From the NCBI GenBank assembly GCA_025024175.1, contig QCXZ01000075.1, positions 1,054,001 through 1,118,000 of the forward strand: a stretch of DNA of 64,000 bases, in the 5' to 3' direction. The notes beneath the pieces are model-generated. The model did no database searches. It had not been told where the DNA came from and was given only the letters and a program-made list of their open reading frames with translations. The translations under genes were made by a program, and so were the position numbers. Of the stretch, positions 60,480 to 64,000 are shown one piece after another (within the stretch, counting starts at the first letter, position 1; every line of letters starts with the position of its first letter). This DNA is from Rhyzopertha dominica (taxonomy: Eukaryota; Arthropoda; Insecta; Coleoptera; Bostrichidae).

Positions 60480-61010
60480 GCACAGAAATCTACAATTTCT
60501 CATTAAAATACATATTAAATATGGAATAAAATCCTCGCAGCAATAAGAAAAAATTCCTTTAATTTGAAATTTTCTTCCAAAAACTATTTCCACCAACATA
60601 ATTTTGTCAACCAGTTGTTTGGTTAAAATTTTATTTCCACAGGGAGTGTAAAATTAAATTTGGAATGAAGTCTTGCCACTTAGAAAAAATAAATTTCTTT
60701 CATTCAATTCAATTTATAAAATTCAAAATCTCATACTTACTTTAAATTTTGAAGAAAAGCTTCACCGCTATAAGAAAAAAGATTCCTTTCAATATAAAAT
60801 TTTCTTCCACCAACATAATTTTGTGTAGTCCAAAAGACTACTTTCCTACTCCAAATTTTAAATAAAGATTTTATTTTCACAGATAGGGTAAATCAAAATT
60901 TGGAATAAAATCTTCTGAATTAGAAAAAATAGTTTGAAATTTCCCTCCAAAAACTCCATTCCCAAAATCCTACCTTGAGTTTATAAAATATTTTTAGAAT
61001 TCAAAATCTC
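60480..61010. repeat. degenerate tandem repeats, period ~235-240
   Basis: Words such as CACCAACATAATTTTGT (60591 and 60814), TTTGGAAT(G/A)AA(G/A)TCTT (60658 and 60898) and TTAGAAAAAATA recur in the same order. The repeats are old and lie just downstream of the Rab GAP gene. Confidence 0.55.
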
Positions 61011-61204
61011 ATGGAAGATCTTCACATAATCTTTTAGTTTGAAAAAAAATTCTACCCCCACTCCATCAATTTCTGTGTCAGACCTTAAAAACCAGACACC
61101 ACGTCCAAAAAAAAAAATTCTCAATTTATCTAGTAATTAATAAAAAAAGGTTTCTTTACCGCTACGTCCTCCAATCCTAATCGACGGAAGAACACAACCT
61201 ATCG

Positions 61205-62062
61205 TCACTTCCTCATCATGTCGGGGCTGGAATTCCTGCTCAAATTCTTGATGCTCTTGATCGTCTTCAGTTCCCGCGTCCCGTTGTACGTGAAATTCAC
61301 GTCGCAGTTGCTCAATGGGTGGGCCTCCTTCGGGCTCACCGGAGTTCCGATCCCGCTGTCCGGAGACGCCTTGCCCTCCAACGGAAGACTTATCGATTTG
61401 TCGTTCAGATCGAACTCCTGGATCTTGATGTCGATCTTGGCGTTGCTCAGGACGTTCTGCATGCTCTGGCGTTTCTGCAGGATGTCGCTGTGCGAACTGG
61501 AAAAGAAGTTCGACACTTTCTGAGTCGGCGTTTGCCCTTGGGTGTTCAAACTGTTCGATCGCACCATCCCCTCGGGGTTCGGCAGGGTTATCTTCCCCGT
61601 ACTGAGGGATTTGACCATCAATTTCTCGGGGCTGCACCGGGAATTCTCCGTCGAGAACATCTTCATCAGATTGTTCTGGTTTTTGCGCTTCTCCGACACC
61701 GTTATCTGGGAAATGATTCTCCGTACTTCCCCCGGCATTTCTATGTCTTTCCTCTCGTCCATCAGGTTGTTGATGAAGGAGCCGAGAGTTGCTATGGTTA
61801 CTTCATACGTCCGATTCTGCATTTCGAGCTTGTTGATCGTCGACTGCTGGAGGGTGCGCGTTTTCTCCAAGCGCTGGACGTTGCTCAGTGCCAGTTCGAG
61901 TTGCGCCATCAGCGCCTTGTTCTGTTCGGTCAGTGTTTTGTTTTGGGCTTCCATCTTGTGGAGGGCGTCCATCTGTGGTTGGACCGCTATCATTTCCTCT
62001 TGTATCACTTGGTATTCAACCTTGTATTCGTTCAATTGTTTGCTTATGTCTGTTGTAAAGAC
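61205..62062 (-). CDS. plx: TBC1D1/TBC1D4 (pollux)-type Rab GAP, terminal exon
   Basis: After CTTTCTAG the minus strand is open for 285 codons to TGA. It begins VFTTDISKQLNEYKVEYQVI followed by QEEM, which closely follows the region just after the TBC domain in TBC1D1/TBC1D4 (known of the family: xFxxDISRQLxxYEVEYHVLQxE). A coiled coil follows (about 25-115; LEKTRTLQQSTINKLEMQNR), then a Ser/Pro-rich tail with SPDSGIGTPVSPKEAHPLSN, ending SPDMMRK. Such proteins switch off Rab GTPases in vesicle transport. The catalytic TBC domain and upstream exons are not visible; they should lie beyond this window on the minus strand. High GC and clean codon use mark it as real. Opposite-strand long frames are shadows. 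Confidence 0.78.
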   Translation of the reverse strand, partial: VFTTDISKQLNEYKVEYQVIQEEMIAVQPQMDALHKMEAQNKTLTEQNKALMAQLELALSNVQRLEKTRTLQQSTINKLEMQNRTYEVTIATLGSFINNLMDERKDIEMPGEVRRIISQITVSEKRKNQNNLMKMFSTENSRCSPEKLMVKSLSTGKITLPNPEGMVRSNSLNTQGQTPTQKVSNFFSSSHSDILQKRQSMQNVLSNAKIDIKIQEFDLNDKSISLPLEGKASPDSGIGTPVSPKEAHPLSNCDVNFTYNGTRELKTIKSIKNLSRNSSPDMMRK

Positions 62063-62859
62063 CTAGAAAGGAAGGAATTTGCTACCCAAAATCGTAAAAC
62101 AGAAACACAACTTTTGGAATAGAAATTATAACTTTGAATGACTATAAAGAGAATAAAAATAACTGCAGCTTGGAGTGTGAAAAATCTCATTCAAAAATTA
62201 AATCTTGACTATATACAGTGTAATATTATCTTACATAAATTTATTGCCAAATATGTACTCAATTTCCAATTTGATACAGATGATTTTAAATGCTTAAAGA
62301 TGCAGACTTCTGTAACATACTATAATATTTTGACTTCAAAGAATTCTCCAACTGTTTTGTAACAGTATTTGCATTTTAGCTGTCAAAACAAGTAACAATT
62401 AATACTGAATAGTAGTGTTATTAAACAATAATAGTAAAACACTTGTTTATGATCCTACTCTCAAACTTTTATTTTTAGCAAAGCCAAAAGTCTTCTTCAG
62501 TGGTTTAACAAGTATGACTAAATATTAACACGAAAAATATAAATTAGATATAGAGTTTGGTGGTGTTGGGCAGAATGAGATAAAATTGGACACTACAATA
62601 ACAGTACATAATAAAAGTAATTTTCATTTTCAAATACTAAACTTGATCTATTAAAACATGCAGTAAAACCAAAACTAGTGATACTGAAAACGTGATTGTA
62701 AACTTCAGTGAAGAAAACAAATCAGATGTAAGAAGAAAAAGCAAAAAATTTTAGAGAAAAGAATACATGAAAAATATCAAAGACTATTTAAAAGGTAAGA
62801 GCTGTTTTTATGTAAAAGCTCATAAAGGAAATTCAATAATTATTAGCAAAAAAGATGAT
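62063..62859. other. intron of the Rab GAP gene, nothing recognised
   Basis: AT-rich intron sequence upstream of the terminal exon. Confidence 0.35.
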
Positions 62860-63640
62860 TATTTTAATCACACTCCTATTTTTGAAATTGGTCCTTTAAA
62901 AAAAATATAAAAGAGGTTAATGATTCTTTGGACAGTCCAGTGTATTAATAAGTAGTAATTATCTTTTGATGTTGTATCATCATACAATAGTGTACCAATA
63001 CCTCAAGCTTTAAAATTTTTGGAAGATTTTCTTGAATAAAATAAACTCAATACAGTGGTCATTGACAAATACTTGAAGTTAACAAAACTGTCCATCAAAC
63101 AGAGCAAATTTATATTTAATCAAAACTTTATAAACAAATATTTGGATTGGGTATTCACCTCATTCTTAGCTAACCTTTTGTTAAGCTTCCTAAAAAATAA
63201 TCTGCAAAATACAAATGAATTCCCAATATTGTGATATAGTTTTGCCATAATAGACAATTAAATTCATTATATCAGTCAATAGAATTTGAACTTTTGAACT
63301 AAAAAAGCTTTCTAATTACCATTTCTAGATTTAATAATATCCAGAAAGAATTTCAAAGAAATTTTTTTCATTAGAACAAAAATTTTGAAACTTATTTTCT
63401 AAATGTGTTTGCTAACATCTCCACATTAAGAAATTTAATAGGCAACATCTTGGAAAGAAGACATGTTAAACAAATCTGGAATTTATGAAATTAAATGCTG
63501 TAACTGCCCAAAAAAGTACATTGGCCGAACAAAATAAAAGTTTGGAAGTAGTATTACAAACAAGCATTACTATTATTATATAACTCGAATTGTTTTGCTA
63601 ATCATTTGATGGAAAATTTTCCATCACATTTGCTGTAATA
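62860..63640 (+). mobile_element. Penelope-like retroelement relic, second lineage
   Basis: The plus strand shows SYNSVPIPQALKFLEDFLE (near 62985), VIDKYLKLTKLSIKQSKFIF, then FTSFLANLLLSFLKNN (remnant of the GSPLSPxxANLxM box, near 63160). About 300 bases later comes a GIY-YIG start, YEIKCCNCPKKYIGRTK (63485-63538), with FANHLMENFPS in another frame. Many stops and deletions. The sequence differs clearly from the copies at 250 and 6330, so it is a different lineage. Confidence 0.72.
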
Positions 63641-64000
63641 AAAAAGATCAAATTCCTACAATAAAATTTTAAATTCAATGCAAGTGAGATTCAAAAAAGG
63701 CAAAAAATGTTAATGAGAAACAAGATAAGTTTGCCATGGATTTAAATTTCATTTTGAACTATCAAATTTGAATTACTAATACTAGGTTTTATTTCAAGAC
63801 TTCAAATTGTAAAAATAAATATCTAGTTGAAGTATGAAAGTATTTTTAGCACTTGATAGTACTTACATTATATTCTGCATATTTTCATTGCTAACAGTAT
63901 GATTTTGGCATTTCAAAAATGGGATAAATTAACATTTTCAAAGTGGGAAGATGTTATGAAATTATTCCTATCTGTAGTTTTCATTTTTTATTTTTGAACT
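63641..64000. other. no feature seen
   Basis: AT-rich intronic sequence to the window end. Confidence 0.3.

Noticed and set aside
61319..62122. Plus-strand 267-codon open frame
   Set aside because: It is the shadow of the GC-rich Rab GAP exon on the other strand. The minus frame has clear family similarity and a splice site; this one has neither.

Overview
The window looks like AT-rich nuclear DNA from an insect, probably a beetle, though the species cannot be fixed from sequence alone. The reasons are short exons with GT-AG introns, a stomatin/Mec-2 type gene, the last exon of a TBC1D1/TBC1D4 (pollux) type Rab GAP, insect-type small secreted proteins, and dense decayed Tc1/mariner, Penelope-like and LINE elements. 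Most of the sequence is introns, repeats and transposon debris. A few N runs are assembly gaps or ambiguities.

Layout. 0-15 kb holds a cluster of small secreted-protein genes, each built from a tiny signal-peptide exon joined in phase 0 to one main exon: a partial gene at 1-1483 (-), one at 2363-3104 (+), one at 4542-6040 (-) and an acidic protein at 8297-14609 (-). The first three are recognisably related to each other. Penelope-like and LINE relics lie between and inside them. The long intron of the fourth holds a DNA transposon (10017-11971) that was itself interrupted by a Tc1 element (10525-11871). 15-21 kb is transposon fragments. 21.2-22.2 kb is an intact single-exon zinc-finger gene (+). 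23.6-26.1 kb is a two-exon gene (-) for a cysteine-rich protein that I do not recognise. 28.7-37.8 kb is a complete seven-exon stomatin gene (-); its 5.7 kb fourth intron has filled with a LINE, DNA transposons and a THAP-domain relic. 38-45 kb has no gene I can support and contains two adjoining transposon remnants.

45.4-56.3 kb is a repeat-rich block. It has twelve copies of a 294-bp satellite, a palindrome of about 1 kb built from ACTTAAGTAC-like words with short GC-rich repeats in its arms, three tandem copies of a ~750-bp unit each carrying a GC-rich exon-like block, and three ~175-bp repeats that share about 45 bp with the palindrome. 57-59 kb has an uncertain cysteine-rich exon and a hairpin MITE. 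61.2-62.1 kb is the terminal exon of the Rab GAP (-), followed upstream by another Penelope relic.

Apart from the secreted-protein cluster, nothing suggests that neighbouring genes act in one pathway. All splice joins were worked out by eye from reading frame and splice consensus and have not been checked against transcripts.
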